Positions 1 to 11,075 of a stretch of 64,000 nt of DNA are shown in pieces. A program made the translations under genes and the position numbers. Origin of the DNA: Cyprinodon diabolis (Eukaryota > Chordata > Actinopteri > Cyprinodontiformes > Cyprinodontidae); NCBI GenBank assembly GCA_030533445.1, contig CM060072.1:16449267-16513266 (forward strand), given 5' to 3'. Under the pieces are notes generated by a model, which saw only the letters and a list, made by a program, of their open reading frames with translations, searched no databases and was not told the DNA's origin. Each line of letters starts with the position of its first letter. Position 1 is the stretch's first letter.

Positions 1-489
1 ATTAAATATTTAATAATAATTTGTTCTTCTCGCTTCCAGTGCCTCTGCTTGTAGCTATTGTTGATGCACTCAATAATAGTCTTTTATTCAGGCTGCAATG
101 TTGATGTGCTTATTTAAAGTAAGCTGAGGAAAAGGTCCAAGCCCTGGTCATTGTCTATCCATGCTGCCAGAATAAAAGCTGATATTACTGCCTCTAAAAA
201 ATGTCATGTTTGAGGCATGAGGGATACAATTCAGAGGAGCTAACGTCTGAATTTTTCCTTTCTATTATTATTTGCAAGTCAATTAATTATTATTTGTTTA
301 GTGTGGAAGGGTTTTTGAAAGCTAAAAAAAAGCCTTCTACATAATAATATTACGTAGATACATTTCAACTAATCTAGTTTAAAATAATTTTTGAGAGCAA
401 TGAAGCAGGTGATTGAACAATACGGACATTAATAAGGACAGTACTAATCTTTACTTAGATCACTACTACCCTACCCTTTCTCGATTGTG
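1..489. other. AT-rich intergenic DNA
   Basis: No reading frame of note and no repeat family that I recognise. The stretch ends at the degenerate terminus of the TTAA-type element that hosts the nested Tc1 insertions. Confidence 0.6.
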
Positions 490-538
490 GTAAAGCTATA
501 CAGTCATGGCCAAAAGTTTTGAGAATGATTCTAATATA

Positions 539-1786
539 CACTATATTGCCAAAAGTATTTGCTCACCTGCCTTGACTCACATATGAGCTTAAGTGACATC
601 CCGTTCCTAATCCATAGGGTTCAATATGACGTCGGTCCACCCTTTGCAGCTAGAACAGCTTCAACTCTTCTGGGAAGGCTGTCCACAAGGTTTAGGAGTG
701 TGTTTATGGGAATTTTTGACCATTCTTCCAGAAGCGCATTTGTGAGGTCGCACACTGATGTTGGACGAGAAGGCCTGGCTCTCAGTCTCCGCTCTAATTC
801 ATCCCAAAGGTGTTCTATCGGGTTGAGGTCAGGACTCTGTGCAGGCCAGTCAAGTTCATCCACACCAGACTCTGTCATCCATGTCTTTATGGACCTTGCT
901 TTGTGCACTGGTGCACAGTCATGTTGGAAGAGGAAGGGGCCAGCTCCAAACTGTTCCCACAAAGTTGGGAGCATGGAATTGTCCAAAATGTCTTGGTATG
1001 CTGAAGCATTCAGAGTTCCTTTCACTGGAACTAAGGGGCCAAGCCCAGCTCCTGAAAAACAACCCCACACCATAATCCCCCCTCCACCAAACTTTACACT
1101 TGGCACAATGCAGTCAGACAAGTACCGTTCTCCTGGCAACCGCCAAACCCAGACCCGTCCATCAGATTGCCAGATGGAGAAGCGCGATTCGTCACTCCAG
1201 AGAACGCGTCTCCACTGCTCTAGAGTCCAGTGGCGGCGTGCTTTACACCACCGCATCCGACGCTTTGCATTGCACTTGGTTATGTATGGCTTGGATGCAG
1301 CTGCTCGACCATGGAAACCCATTCCATGAAGCTCTCTGCGCACTGTTCTTGAGCTAATCTGAAGGCCACATGAAGTTTGGAGGTCTGTAGTGATTGACTC
1401 TGCAGAAAGTTGGCGACCTCTTCGCACTATGCGCTTCAGCATCCGCTGACCCCGCTCCGTCAGTTTACGTGGCCTACCACTTCGTGGCTGAGTTGCTGTC
1501 GTTCCCAAACACTTCCATTTTCTTATAATACAGCTGACAGTTGACTGTGGAATATTTAGGAGCGAGGAAATTTCACGACTGGATTTGTTGCACAGGTGGC
1601 ATCCTATCACAGTTCCACGCTGGAATTCACTGAGCTCCTGAGAGCGACCCATTCTTTCACAAATGTTTGTAAAAACAGTCTGCATGCCTAGGTGCTTGAA
1701 TTTATACACCTGTGGCCATGGAAGTGATTGGAACACCTGATTCCAATAATTTGGATGGGTGAGCAAATACTTTTGGCAATATAGTG
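539..1786 (-). mobile_element. Inner Tc1/mariner element, complete, nested in the outer Tc1
   Basis: A 29 bp inverted repeat starts CACTATATTGCCAAAAGTAT at 539 and its perfect inverse ends at 1786. TA dinucleotides flank both ends (537-538 and 1787-1788). The element is 1248 bp and contains an unbroken transposase frame on the minus strand. The perfect termini and open frame suggest a recent insertion. Inserting into the terminal repeat of an older Tc1 gives a clear relative age. Confidence 0.96.
621..1652 (-). CDS. Tc1-like DD34E transposase, intact
   Basis: This is a 343-residue protein that cuts and pastes its own element at TA sites in the nucleus by binding the inverted repeats. I chose the ATG whose complement is 1650-1652, giving [13 protein letters not shown]; the open frame runs further upstream, but only from a non-ATG codon and into the inverted repeat. 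The N-terminus has a helix-turn-helix region (about residues 10-55, with TVSCIIRKW), then a GRPRK hook-like motif (about 60), then a second HTH region. The catalytic triad is visible: D in WSDESRF, D in FQHDCAPVH, and E in [15 protein letters not shown], with the last two at DD34E-type spacing. The glycine-rich patch [14 protein letters not shown] typical of Tc1 is present. There is no stop or frameshift, so it could encode an active enzyme; activity is inference. Identity is firm because length, motifs and termini all agree. Confidence 0.96.
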   Translation of the reverse strand: MGRSQELSEFQRGTVIGCHLCNKSSREISSLLNIPQSTVSCIIRKWKCLGTTATQPRSGRPRKLTERGQRMLKRIVRRGRQLSAESITTDLQTSCGLQISSRTVRRELHGMGFHGRAAASKPYITKCNAKRRMRWCKARRHWTLEQWRRVLWSDESRFSIWQSDGRVWVWRLPGERYLSDCIVPSVKFGGGGIMVWGCFSGAGLGPLVPVKGTLNASAYQDILDNSMLPTLWEQFGAGPFLFQHDCAPVHKARSIKTWMTESGVDELDWPAQSPDLNPIEHLWDELERRLRARPSRPTSVCDLTNALLEEWSKIPINTLLNLVDSLPRRVEAVLAAKGGPTSY

Positions 1787-2122
1787 TAAATATTTACTAA
1801 GTCTACTGCTTCAGTTTTTATAATGGCAATTTGCATATACTCCAGAATGTTATAAAGAGTGATCATCGTAACAGCAATTAATTTAAAAGTCAATATTCGC
1901 CTAGAAAATGAACTTTATCCCCCAAAACACATTGCAACGCACTGCAGCCCTGCCTTAAAAGGACCAGCTAACATCGTTTCAGTGATTGCTCCATTAACAC
2001 AGGTGTGGGTGGTGATGAGGACAGGGCTGTAGATCAATCTGTCATGATTAATTAATAATGACACCAGTGGACACTTTAAAAAGAGGCTGGTGCTTGGCAT
2101 CATTATTTCTTTTCTGTGAAGC

Positions 2123-3133
2123 ATGGTTATCTCTGAAGTAACATGTGCAGTCATCATTGCACTGCACAAAAATGGCCTAACAGGAAAGACTTTCAGCTAG
2201 AAAGATTGCACCTCAGTCAACAATCGATCGCTTCATCAAGAACTTTAAGGAGAGAGGTTCCATTGTTGCCAAAAAGGCTCCAGGGCGCCCAAGAAAGACC
2301 AGTAAGCGCCAGGACTGTCTCTTAAAAGTGTAGTGTTTCAGCTGCAGGATCGGGCTACCAGCAGTGCAGACCTTGCTCAGGAATGGCAGCAGGCAGGTGT
2401 GAGTGCATCCTCATGCACTGTTAGGCGGAGAGTCTTGGAGCAAGGCCTGGTCTCAAGGAGGGCAGCCAAAAAGCCACTTCTCTCCAGGAAAAACATCAGG
2501 GACAGACATAATCTGCAAAAGGTACAGGGAGTGGACTGCTGAGGACTGGGGTAAAGTCATTTTCTCTGATGAATCCCCTTTCCGATTGTTTGGGACATCT
2601 GGAAAACAGCTTGTTCGGAGAAGACGAGGTAAACGCTACCACCAGTCTTGTCTCCTGCCAACTGTAAAACATCCTGAAAGTGTTCATGTGTGGGGTTGCT
2701 TCTCAGCCAAGGGAGTCGGCTCTCTCACAGTCTTACCTAAAAACACAGCCATGAATAAAGAATGGTACCTGAATGTCCTCCGAGAGCAACTTCTCCCAAC
2801 CGTCCAAGAGCAGTTTGGTGATGAATGATGCCTTTTCCAGCATGATGGAGCACCTTGCCATAAAGCAAAGGTGATATAACTGGCTCAGGGAACAAAACAT
2901 AGAGATTTTGGGTCCATGGCCTGGAAACTCCCTTGATCTTAACCCCATTGAAAACTTGTGGTCAATCAAAAAGAGATGGGTGGACAAACAAAAACCTAGG
3001 AATTCTGACAAAATGCAAGCATTGATTGTGCAAAAATGGACTGCTATCAGTCAGGATCCCGAAGTTGATTGAGAGCATACCAGGGAGAATTGCAGAGGTC
3101 CTGAAGAAGAGGGGTCAACACTGCAAATATTGA
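2123..3133 (+). pseudogene. Tc1-like transposase pseudogene of the outer element
   Basis: From an ATG at 2123 (MVISEVTCAVIIALHKNG) the Tc1 transposase can be followed in shifting frames to a TGA at 3133. The helix-turn-helix part is broken by stops near 2200-2330. The longest clean frame is 2403-2828, with WTAEDWGKVIFSDESPF (first catalytic D) and HVWGCFSAKGVGSLTV. A TGA at about 2826 interrupts the reading just before FQHDGAPCH (second D). The third motif reads SLDLNPIENLW, so the usual proline has become leucine. Several frameshifts and stops make it non-functional. It differs clearly in sequence from the inner transposase, so the two Tc1 copies belong to different families. Confidence 0.9.
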
Positions 3134-3313
3134 CTTGCTGCACCAACTCATTCTAACGGTCATTAAAAGCTTTTGTTACTCATAATGGTTCCAATTGTAT
3201 TTCTGTATGTGATGACAACATCTGACATACACACATGAAAACCAGAGGGTAGCAGATCATGTGAAAATATAATATTTGTGTCATTCTCAATACTTTTGGC
3301 CATGACTGTAGAG

Positions 3314-3863
3314 CAGCGGTCCCCAACCTTTTTTGCGCCACGGACCGGTTATATGTCAGACAATATTTTCATGGACTGGCATTTAAAGTGTGGGGGGTAA
3401 ATACGATCAAATAAAATGATAGGACTGGCATAAAATCAAACACAAACAGTATAAAAATAAAACTAACAATTATGTTGAATTAGTGGGAGCCTTGACCTTG
3501 TTTCACCAAAACAAACCGGTCCCATCTAGGCGTAGTCGGAGACAATGACACACAAATTGTGCTCCTGATGTCCAGTCTGCTCCGTAATTCTGTTTTGGTC
3601 GCTGTAACTGCAGAAAATCCCGCTTCACAAAGGATGTTACAGATAGGATGCGTCTTGACCTGAATTAACCTGTGTCAAGAGGCACAGATGCACCGACTGA
3701 TGTAATTGGGAGATAATACAACAATGTCTTATATTTTTCAAAATAAAACATCAATCAGACTCTGATCGTCGATAAATTATAAAGATTTTTTTTTCTGTGC
3801 GGCCCGGTACCAAATGACTGACGGACCGGTACCAGTCCGTGGCCCGGTGGTTGAGGACCGCTG
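3314..3863 (-). mobile_element. Non-autonomous hAT element with 8 bp target duplication
   Basis: The inverted termini CAGCGGTCCCCAACC (3314) and GGTTGAGGACCGCTG (to 3863) are flanked by a perfect 8 bp duplication CTGTAGAG at 3306-3313 and 3864-3871. The 8 bp duplication and CAG-type ends are hAT features. The duplicated target includes the last three bases of the outer Tc1, so the hAT arrived after that Tc1. It is 550 bp long and keeps only a short piece of transposase on the minus strand. Confidence 0.93.
3480..3660 (-). pseudogene. C-terminal remnant of a hAT transposase
   Basis: The minus strand reads CEAGFSAVTATKTELRSRLD, then VSLSPTTPRWDRFV, ending at a TAA at 3480-3482. The FSAVTATKTELRSRL stretch resembles the dimerisation-domain end of hAT (Charlie/ZBED-like) transposases. 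Only about 60 residues remain and no catalytic residue is present. It fits its place inside the hAT element at 3314-3863. Confidence 0.6.
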
Positions 3864-4182
3864 CTGTAGAGGACAATCTTTTATTTCTGGGTGAATCATC
3901 TCAAAAGTGGTCCTCCTAATTGTCAAATATTCTGTCAATATGTTTACCTAAGGCTGTCCTACAAGCTTGCCCTGTTAGCTACATTTTTCTGCACACTTTA
4001 GGCGTATATCTGTATTGAGCTGCGGTTTCAGACAGTCATTGAAGCTCTCTTTTCTCACTGTGTTTCTTTAGAAATCGCCGAAAGTCGTAAGAAAAAAAGT
4101 GTCTACAAAGTGTATGAGAAGAAAAGAAAGGCCTCAGAAGAGGCAGATATATCCCAGAATGCTTTGCACGGAGAGCTCTCCT

Positions 4183-4286
4183 TGCAAAGAGGGCGCCATC
4201 TTGGATTGGACCTCAGTGTAGACAGCTGTTTTCAGAATGAATAGGAGGCGCCTTAGATCTCGTTTTAATCACATGAAACTCAAGTC
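4183..4286 (+). repeat. Left arm of an inverted repeat (partner 5217-5320)
   Basis: The arm starts AGAGGGCGCCATCTTGGAT and goes on through CAGACAGCTG-like and TTTTAATCACATGAAA blocks. The reverse complement of 5217-5320 gives AGAGGGCGACCATCTTGGAT, then CAGACAGCTG, then TTTTAATCACACGAAA. The arms are imperfect, and about 930 bp, including an L2-like fragment, lies between them. Confidence 0.75.
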
Positions 4287-4359
4287 AAATTATATTACAA
4301 TAATCTATATGTCTATATATATGTATATAAATTTAACAAAAAATTTATTTTTACTTTTA

Positions 4360-4692
4360 TATATATCCCCGCCCAGGTTCTTTCTGCATGGGGTTTGCAT
4401 GTTCTCTCTGAGCTTGTGTGGGTTCGTCTCCAGGTACTCCAGCCTCCTCCCACAGTCCAAAAACATGACTGTTAGGTTAATTTGCTTCTCTAAATTCTGC
4501 TTAGGTGTGAGTATAGGCCTGAATGGTTGATTGTCCTGTTTGTCTCTGTGTTGCCCTGCGATGGACTGGAAACCTGTCCAGTGTGTATCCCGCCTTTTGC
4601 GCGTAGCCAGTTGGAGATAGGGAGCAGCACCCTTTGCGACGTCGCTTGGGAAAAAGCGTGATGGAAAATGGATGGATGGATGGATGTTCACA
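4360..4692 (+). repeat. L2-like LINE 3' tail fragment ending in (GGAT)n
   Basis: Contains GTCCAAAAACATGACTGTTA, CCTGCGATGGACTGGAAACC and CTGTCCAGTGTGTATCCCGCC, followed by AAAATGGATGGATGGATGGA. This is the common fish LINE/SINE-associated tail with a tetranucleotide end. The 7557-7735 and 52845-52975 segments carry the reverse complement of the same 'gracctgtccagggtgta' block. It lies in the loop of the palindromic element and postdates it. Confidence 0.75.
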
Positions 4693-5216
4693 TATGCATA
4701 AATAATGATTAAAAAAAAAACATAGTTTGAAAAAGTTTTGGAAGAAGTTTAGACAAACTTGTGAGGACAAAAAGCCTTTAGTTAGACACAATATAAATTT
4801 ACCATTCACTATGGTTTGACAAAAAAGCCTTGACAATGACAAAAATTAATAAATATTGACATAAAATTAATTAAAAAAAACTAAATAATAACTTAACTCT
4901 CTTTTGTAAATCACATCACATTACAACAAATTTTCCTCTATAGATCATAATACTCATTATCAAAGAGCAAACCTTAAATCCTTACTGAATAATAATAATA
5001 AAATATAAAAATATATAGTATTTTTAAAACATATTCTTATAATATGATAATATAAAACTTTTTGTTTATCATATAACTTTGCATATATCTCATCCAGCTT
5101 GAGTTCAGTTTAAATAGTTTTTAATCTGAATAAATATGTGTAATCTAACTGAAAGGTAATTGTAAAATTTGGTTTGGTCTTTTAAATGATTGTGACATGT
5201 AGCAGATTATTGTAAT

Positions 5217-5320
5217 ATTATCTCTGACTTGTCTTTCGTGTGATTAAAATACAGATATCCATTCTGACAGCAGCTGTCTGAACTGTGGTCTCATCCAAGA
5301 TGGTCGCCCTCTAGGCATGT
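5217..5320 (-). repeat. Right arm of an inverted repeat (partner 4183-4286)
   Basis: Reverse-complementary to 4183-4286 over roughly 100 bp with scattered mismatches. A splice-acceptor-like tract precedes each arm, but the open frames that follow are only about 55-60 codons and unrecognised. Confidence 0.75.
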
Positions 5321-5559
5321 CGACCTACGTATATAATGCCTATGGATGGCACAGGGACTGCGCGGAGGAGGAGCTACGTGACCAACAGAAAAAAAGCAGT
5401 GATCATCTGTCCAAATGGTCAGTTAACTGAGTATTAAGTCCACCATATACTCCCTGCTGTATGTGGACACAGTAAGTTTGTATGAGCTATGAGAACAGCA
5501 CATTTTAAACAGGGTGTGCACAAGGAGAAATGGGCTCGTATGTGGTCTTGCACATGCTT

Positions 5560-5710
5560 TTTTTTAAGTGGAGAGGATGGGTCTTTTATTTTATTTATTT
5601 GTTTTTTTAACGGCACTCGTGCCTTGTTTTTCTGTCAGAAGGCTGACAGGAAAGGGGGTATGAGAGAGGTGGGGAGACACGTCAGCCGCGTCGAGGACTA
5701 AGGCCTCCTT
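5560..5710. repeat. Possible dispersed fish repeat
   Basis: The AACGGCACTCGTGCCTTG and GCGTCGAGGACTAAGGCCTC blocks look like a repeat often met in fish intergenic DNA. There is no second copy in this window to confirm it, so the call rests on memory of such sequences. Confidence 0.3.
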
Positions 5711-7429
5711 AAGGACGGGTCTTTTAAAAAATACTATTACAATAGCTTTTAGCTTGTTGATGTGGAGCAATTCTTGGGCGCTCATATTGGAAAGCTATTC
5801 TGTTTAGCTAAAAAAAACATGTTAAAAGTCCCATTTATTAAACATTTTTATACTCATGTTGTCTTTTTTCCATTTGTAAGTATCGGCTTCACTGTGAGAA
5901 CCCTAGCAGTCAATAAGCAGATCTTATTTTTTAACATCCCTGCCTTTAGCCTGTCTTGAAACTGGGAATATAGGAATATGGGGTTGTTTTTAGTTTTATT
6001 ATATCTTAAGGTATATTTGTACACAACTGTGAACTTAATGTCTTATTAGTTAACTGCAAACTGAAGAAAAAAATTAATATTTTCTGCATGGTTTGATTTA
6101 CAAATTAGTTTGCACAGATTTAACTTGTTTCCCAACAGATGCGCTTTGTATGGAAAGCAATGGTGTTATTTCTTTTTATTTTTGCATTACGTTTTAAACT
6201 AAAGAATAAAGAACATAGAGACATGTTTGGAAAACTAGAGAAGGATTTGTTTGGAACAGATCACTCTATTCTATCTTAAATTCCAAATTTCAAGATAAAA
6301 ACATATTGGAAGTGATTACATTTGTATTGTGAGTTTCCACTGCATAAATAATTGAGGATTTTATTAGACATAGAGTAGACGTAGCTTTTTAAATTTGCAT
6401 CTAAAACTCTATAACCCTGCAGTTTTTATATGGCCCAGTTTTCTAAAAAGTCAGCTGTTGATGGCTCTTGCAACAAAAACAACTTTTAACACTTTGCCTT
6501 TTCATGAATCAATTTCCTGTGTGCATTATCATTTTGACAATCCCTAGTCCCTTTTTAAAACCGTAAACAAACCACTTCATAGCAAACATTCAATGTTGTT
6601 TTTTGATTAAACAGGCTGGTAAACCACTTATAAAAATATGAACAAATAAAAAGTTTGTTATTGAAATTGCAGCATTGATCAGACCATCGCTATTTCTTCT
6701 TTTTATTTAAATCTTGTTTGTTTTTATAGCAATGCTTTGACCTGTAGTATTTCAAACTAACATTCATACTCAAACCTGAGGAACACTGTGGGGTTAGGAG
6801 TCGTGTTTAGGGATCTGGAATGATATTGTGGGGTTTAAAACCATCACACTATCAGATCCTGCAAACGTAGACCAGTGACATCAACTTTCTTTTGGAACTT
6901 GTTATTACTGTTCCTAAGCTTTGCAATTTCCCTGATATTTGGCATAAAGTTTGCATCCAGGTATCATATTAGGCGGAAGCAAGGGCCGAGTATCAGAAGT
7001 TGCCTCAGTTCAGACAGGAGGATTTGAAAGAAAGGTCAGGCCACCTTCAGCTATTGAAAATCATTTGCTGCTAAAGATCATGACATTAAAGTTATGAGCA
7101 GAGCAGCCATAGGAAAGCAATGACATGAAAAATAGAATAAGCTGTGGTGGCAAAGATGGACTGATCGAGGACACAAAACAAGAATACAAAAAACAAGAAG
7201 GAGAGACATGTGAGAGGGAATGATGGATGCATTTTGTCCAAAGAGTCATTGAAAATGCATCAATTAGTAACTGAACATGGAGGAAGGTTACTGTTGTTAC
7301 AAATAATTCAATGCAACTCTGTAATTGTGTCTAACATCTAGCTGTTTGTGCATCTGTAATGATGCTGACGTTAAAAAATTTCAAAAAAGTGAAATTTCTG
7401 AAGTATTCCTGATTAACAATTCAACTGGC
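5711..7429. other. AT-rich intergenic DNA
   Basis: No coding signal, long repeat or transposon end recognised. Short A and T runs only. Confidence 0.55.
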
Positions 7430-7556
7430 ATCCACTACCTCAATCTGAAGGGAAAGGCAGTATTGTTTTGAAAACATTAGCTGCCTTCGGTAGATTATCA
7501 TTACATTTGATCATGTAAAACTAAGTTGCAGGGACGCTAACTAAATATATAAATTG
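7430..7556. repeat. Flank shared with 28830-28967
   Basis: The block ATTACATTTGATCATGTAAA with the following CTAAGTTGCAGGGAC is repeated at 28911 with few changes. Weaker similarity (CTACCTCAATCT, TTTTGAAAACATT) extends upstream. In both places it runs straight into a (CCAT)n array, so flank and array were copied together. Confidence 0.75.
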
Positions 7557-7735
7557 CCATCCACCCATCCATCCATCCATCCATCCATCCATCCATCCAT
7601 CCATCCATCCATCCATCCATCCATCCATCCATCCATCTTATCCCTGCAGGGTCGCGAGGGGTTCTGGTGCCGATCTACAGAGGCGGGGTACACCCTGGAC
7701 AGATCGCCAGTCCACTGCAAGGCAATTCTGAAAAT
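7557..7735 (-). repeat. (CCAT)n array plus L2-like tail, minus orientation
   Basis: About 80 bp of CCAT units (7557-7637) is followed by GGGTCGCGAGGGGTTCTGG and GGGGTACACCCTGGACAG. These are the reverse complement of the L2-like 3' end seen at 52845-52975. The array is the expanded tetranucleotide tail of the LINE. Confidence 0.8.
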
Positions 7736-7739
7736 CCGA

Positions 7740-9540
<1,801 letters not shown>

Positions 9541-9565
9541 GGCTTTATATGGATTAAACCAATGC

Positions 9566-10030
9566 TGTGGCAAGGCAAGGCAAATTTATTTGTATAGCAC
9601 AATTCAGTACAAAGACAATGCAAAGTGCTTTACATGATTAAAATATAGGAAAATAAAACAGAATCAAAGCAAGTAGGGAAAACAATAAAATAAAAATGCA
9701 GAAAAAAAGAACATTAAAACAAGTTGGACTAAAGAAAATAAAAAAGTTGAACTAATGATGTTTCAGTTGAACTGTTTAACTTGAACAGTCGAAGGCAATC
9801 CTAAAGAAATGTGTTTTTAGTCTTGATTAGCAAGTCTGTGATGTATTTAGGTGCTAAGCCATTCAGGGATTTATAGACTAACAGAAGTATTTTAGAGTCT
9901 ATTCTCTGAGATACAGGGAGCCAGTGTAAGGACTTTAGAACTGTGGTGATGTGCTCTACTTTCTTAGTCTTAATGAGGACACAGGCAGCAGCATTCTGGA
10001 TCAGCTGTGGTCTATTTCCAGTGGTCAGTA
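9566..10030 (-). mobile_element. L2-group LINE 3' fragment
   Basis: On the minus strand a reverse-transcriptase C-terminal region is followed by a 3' UTR ending GTGCTATACAAATAAATTTG, the usual L2-type tail. Truncation at the 5' side is normal for LINE copies. The 3' end lies next to the (AT)n tract. Confidence 0.75.
9801..10020 (-). pseudogene. LINE reverse transcriptase C-terminal fragment
   Basis: Reads QLIQNAAACVLIKTKKVEHI, then LKSLHWLPVSQRIDSKIL and VYKSLNGLAPKYITDLL. The 'LHWLPV..RI..K' and 'LNGLAP.Y' motifs are characteristic of the region after the catalytic domain in L2/CR1-group LINEs. Only about 75 residues remain, and the catalytic YADD box is not included. Confidence 0.8.
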
Positions 10031-10255
10031 TACTGTCACCTTTGCTTCTTACTCTCAAGGTGCAACTACTACTTATACAATTGGATTTACAATACATATG
10101 ATATTAATCTTTAATGCAATAAAGCATGAGTAAAACATATGTGGTTTTCATTTGACAGAATACTAAATAAAACTGACATTTGGAAATAAGCATTAGCTTT
10201 CCAACAACCCTGAAGGGAAAATGGGGGTATAGCAGATAGATCGGAATTGTTTTAA

Positions 10256-10682
10256 AGGAAAAGTCCAGTCAGCAAGGAATAATCAATGGATCATTATCTA
10301 TACCTAAAACTAATAATATGCAGTGATTTAATGAATTTAGCGTTAATCAGTAAAAAAACAATAATTTTCATCGCCATCAGTGAGACCAGGGGCGGCCATT
10401 TTTGCCAGATATAGTAACACCTCACTCCTGACAAATTCCGGCAGTGACGTCCAATGCGGTAAGCTAAGCGCCATTCTTCCCACTTTACATGCAAAATCAA
10501 TGGGAACTATAGACACTTCTGCAATCAACAACAATTACTAAAGATTTCGAGAGGACTTCACCATTGAAATTCGCGAGAGCTACAGTTAAACTGACAATGC
10601 CCACGTGCATGGCAGTCGGATGTTGTAATAAATCTGGTAAAAGTGAAAAAAAAAAAATTAGTTATTTCACCTTCTCGAACAT
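10256..10682 (+). mobile_element. Kolobok/T2-like element, 5' part, TTAA start
   Basis: TTAA at 10252-10255 is followed by AGGAAAAGTCCAGTC, which fits the TTAA-AGGRR end described for T2/Kolobok elements. About 340 bp downstream lies an ATG opening a THAP-like zinc-finger start (10597), a domain known from Kolobok and P-type transposases. The 3' end is lost; an L2-like fragment follows from about 10770. Confidence 0.6.
10597..10680 (+). pseudogene. THAP-domain N-terminal fragment
   Basis: Reads MPTCMAVGCCNKSGK, then KKKISYFTFS. The start (Met, Cys at 4, Cys at 9, then ...YFTF) is the pattern of a THAP zinc finger beginning, a DNA-binding C2CH fold used by Kolobok and P-element transposases and by some host proteins. 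Nothing beyond about 28 residues can be read before unrelated repeat sequence. Its position soon after a TTAA-AGGAA terminus favours a transposon origin over a host THAP gene. Confidence 0.6.
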
Positions 10683-10769
10683 AAAAAGTATTTATGGATC
10701 AGTGCTTCTATGTTCCTTTTGTGTGTCTGCTTCTATCTCTTTCAAATCCTTGTCAGCCTCTGCAGAAGT

Positions 10770-11075
10770 TCGCCTACACTGAGCCAGGTTCTGCTGGAAG
10801 TTTTTTCTTGATTAGAGGAACTTTTTCCTCCCCACTGTTGCTGCATGCATGCTCAGTATGAAGGATTGCTGTAAAGTCAAAAAAACATAATCAAGCAGGA
10901 ATGAATCCTGTAAAGTCCATGACTGAATTAAATTAACAGGGTTTCTTTAGACAGAAAAGCTTTGACCAATCTGCATAATTTGATTGAAGTGTCTCTGTAG
11001 AGTGCCTTAAGATAATATGAGTTGTGAATTGGCTCAACTAAATGAAACTTAATTGGACTGAATTGAAAATTGAAT
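10770..11075 (+). repeat. L2-like LINE 3' UTR fragment
   Basis: CACTGAGCCAGGTTCTGCTG, TTTTTCCTCCCCACTGTTGC and the closing GTGTCTCTGTAGAGTGCCTT match 29728-29985 block for block, including the final T(A)TGAATT..ACTAAAT tail. It is a 3' end only. Confidence 0.8.

Larger units (their letters stand above)
501..3308 (+). mobile_element. Outer Tc1/mariner element, decayed, TA target duplication
   Basis: The left terminus CAGTCATGGCCAAAAG (501) is matched by the inverted terminus CTTTTGGCCATGACTG ending at 3308. TA lies at 499-500 and 3309-3310. Taking out the inner insertion of about 1250 bp leaves about 1.56 kb, the usual size for a fish Tc1. A frameshifted DDE transposase lies on the + strand inside. 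The element is older than the inner Tc1, which sits 36 bp inside its left inverted repeat. Confidence 0.93.
490..5560 (+). mobile_element. Palindromic TTAA-type (Kolobok/T2-like) element, heavily interrupted
   Basis: With the Tc1 (501-3308) and hAT (3314-3863) insertions removed, the left end reads TAAAGCTATAGAGGACAATC, then CTTTTATTTCTGGG and a CCTCCTAATTGTCAA block. This matches the terminus of the complete TTAA MITE at 14054 (AAAGATATAGTGCAGGATG, then the same CTCCTAATTGTCAA block). Inside it, 4183-4286 is an imperfect inverted copy of 5217-5320. Near 5515 a GGAGAAATGGGCT block matches the distal part of the 14054 MITE (about 14258), which suggests the element runs to about 5560. The left TSD is decayed (GTAA instead of TTAA). 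The right end is not clearly seen. Known family facts: TTAA targets and AGGRR-type ends mark T2/Kolobok elements. The extent of this copy is inference. Confidence 0.5.

Noticed and set aside
559..1329. 256-codon + strand frame
   Set aside because: Antisense shadow of the intact Tc1 transposase.
4080..4240. Acceptor-like tract and open frame ending in CFQNE
   Set aside because: It lies in an arm of the inverted repeat and has no recognisable domain; more likely transposon sequence than a host exon.
5265..5430. Frame with CLNCG...WHRDC that looks like half a zinc finger
   Set aside because: It overlaps the right inverted arm; the CxxC/HxxC spacing alone is weak and no second half follows.
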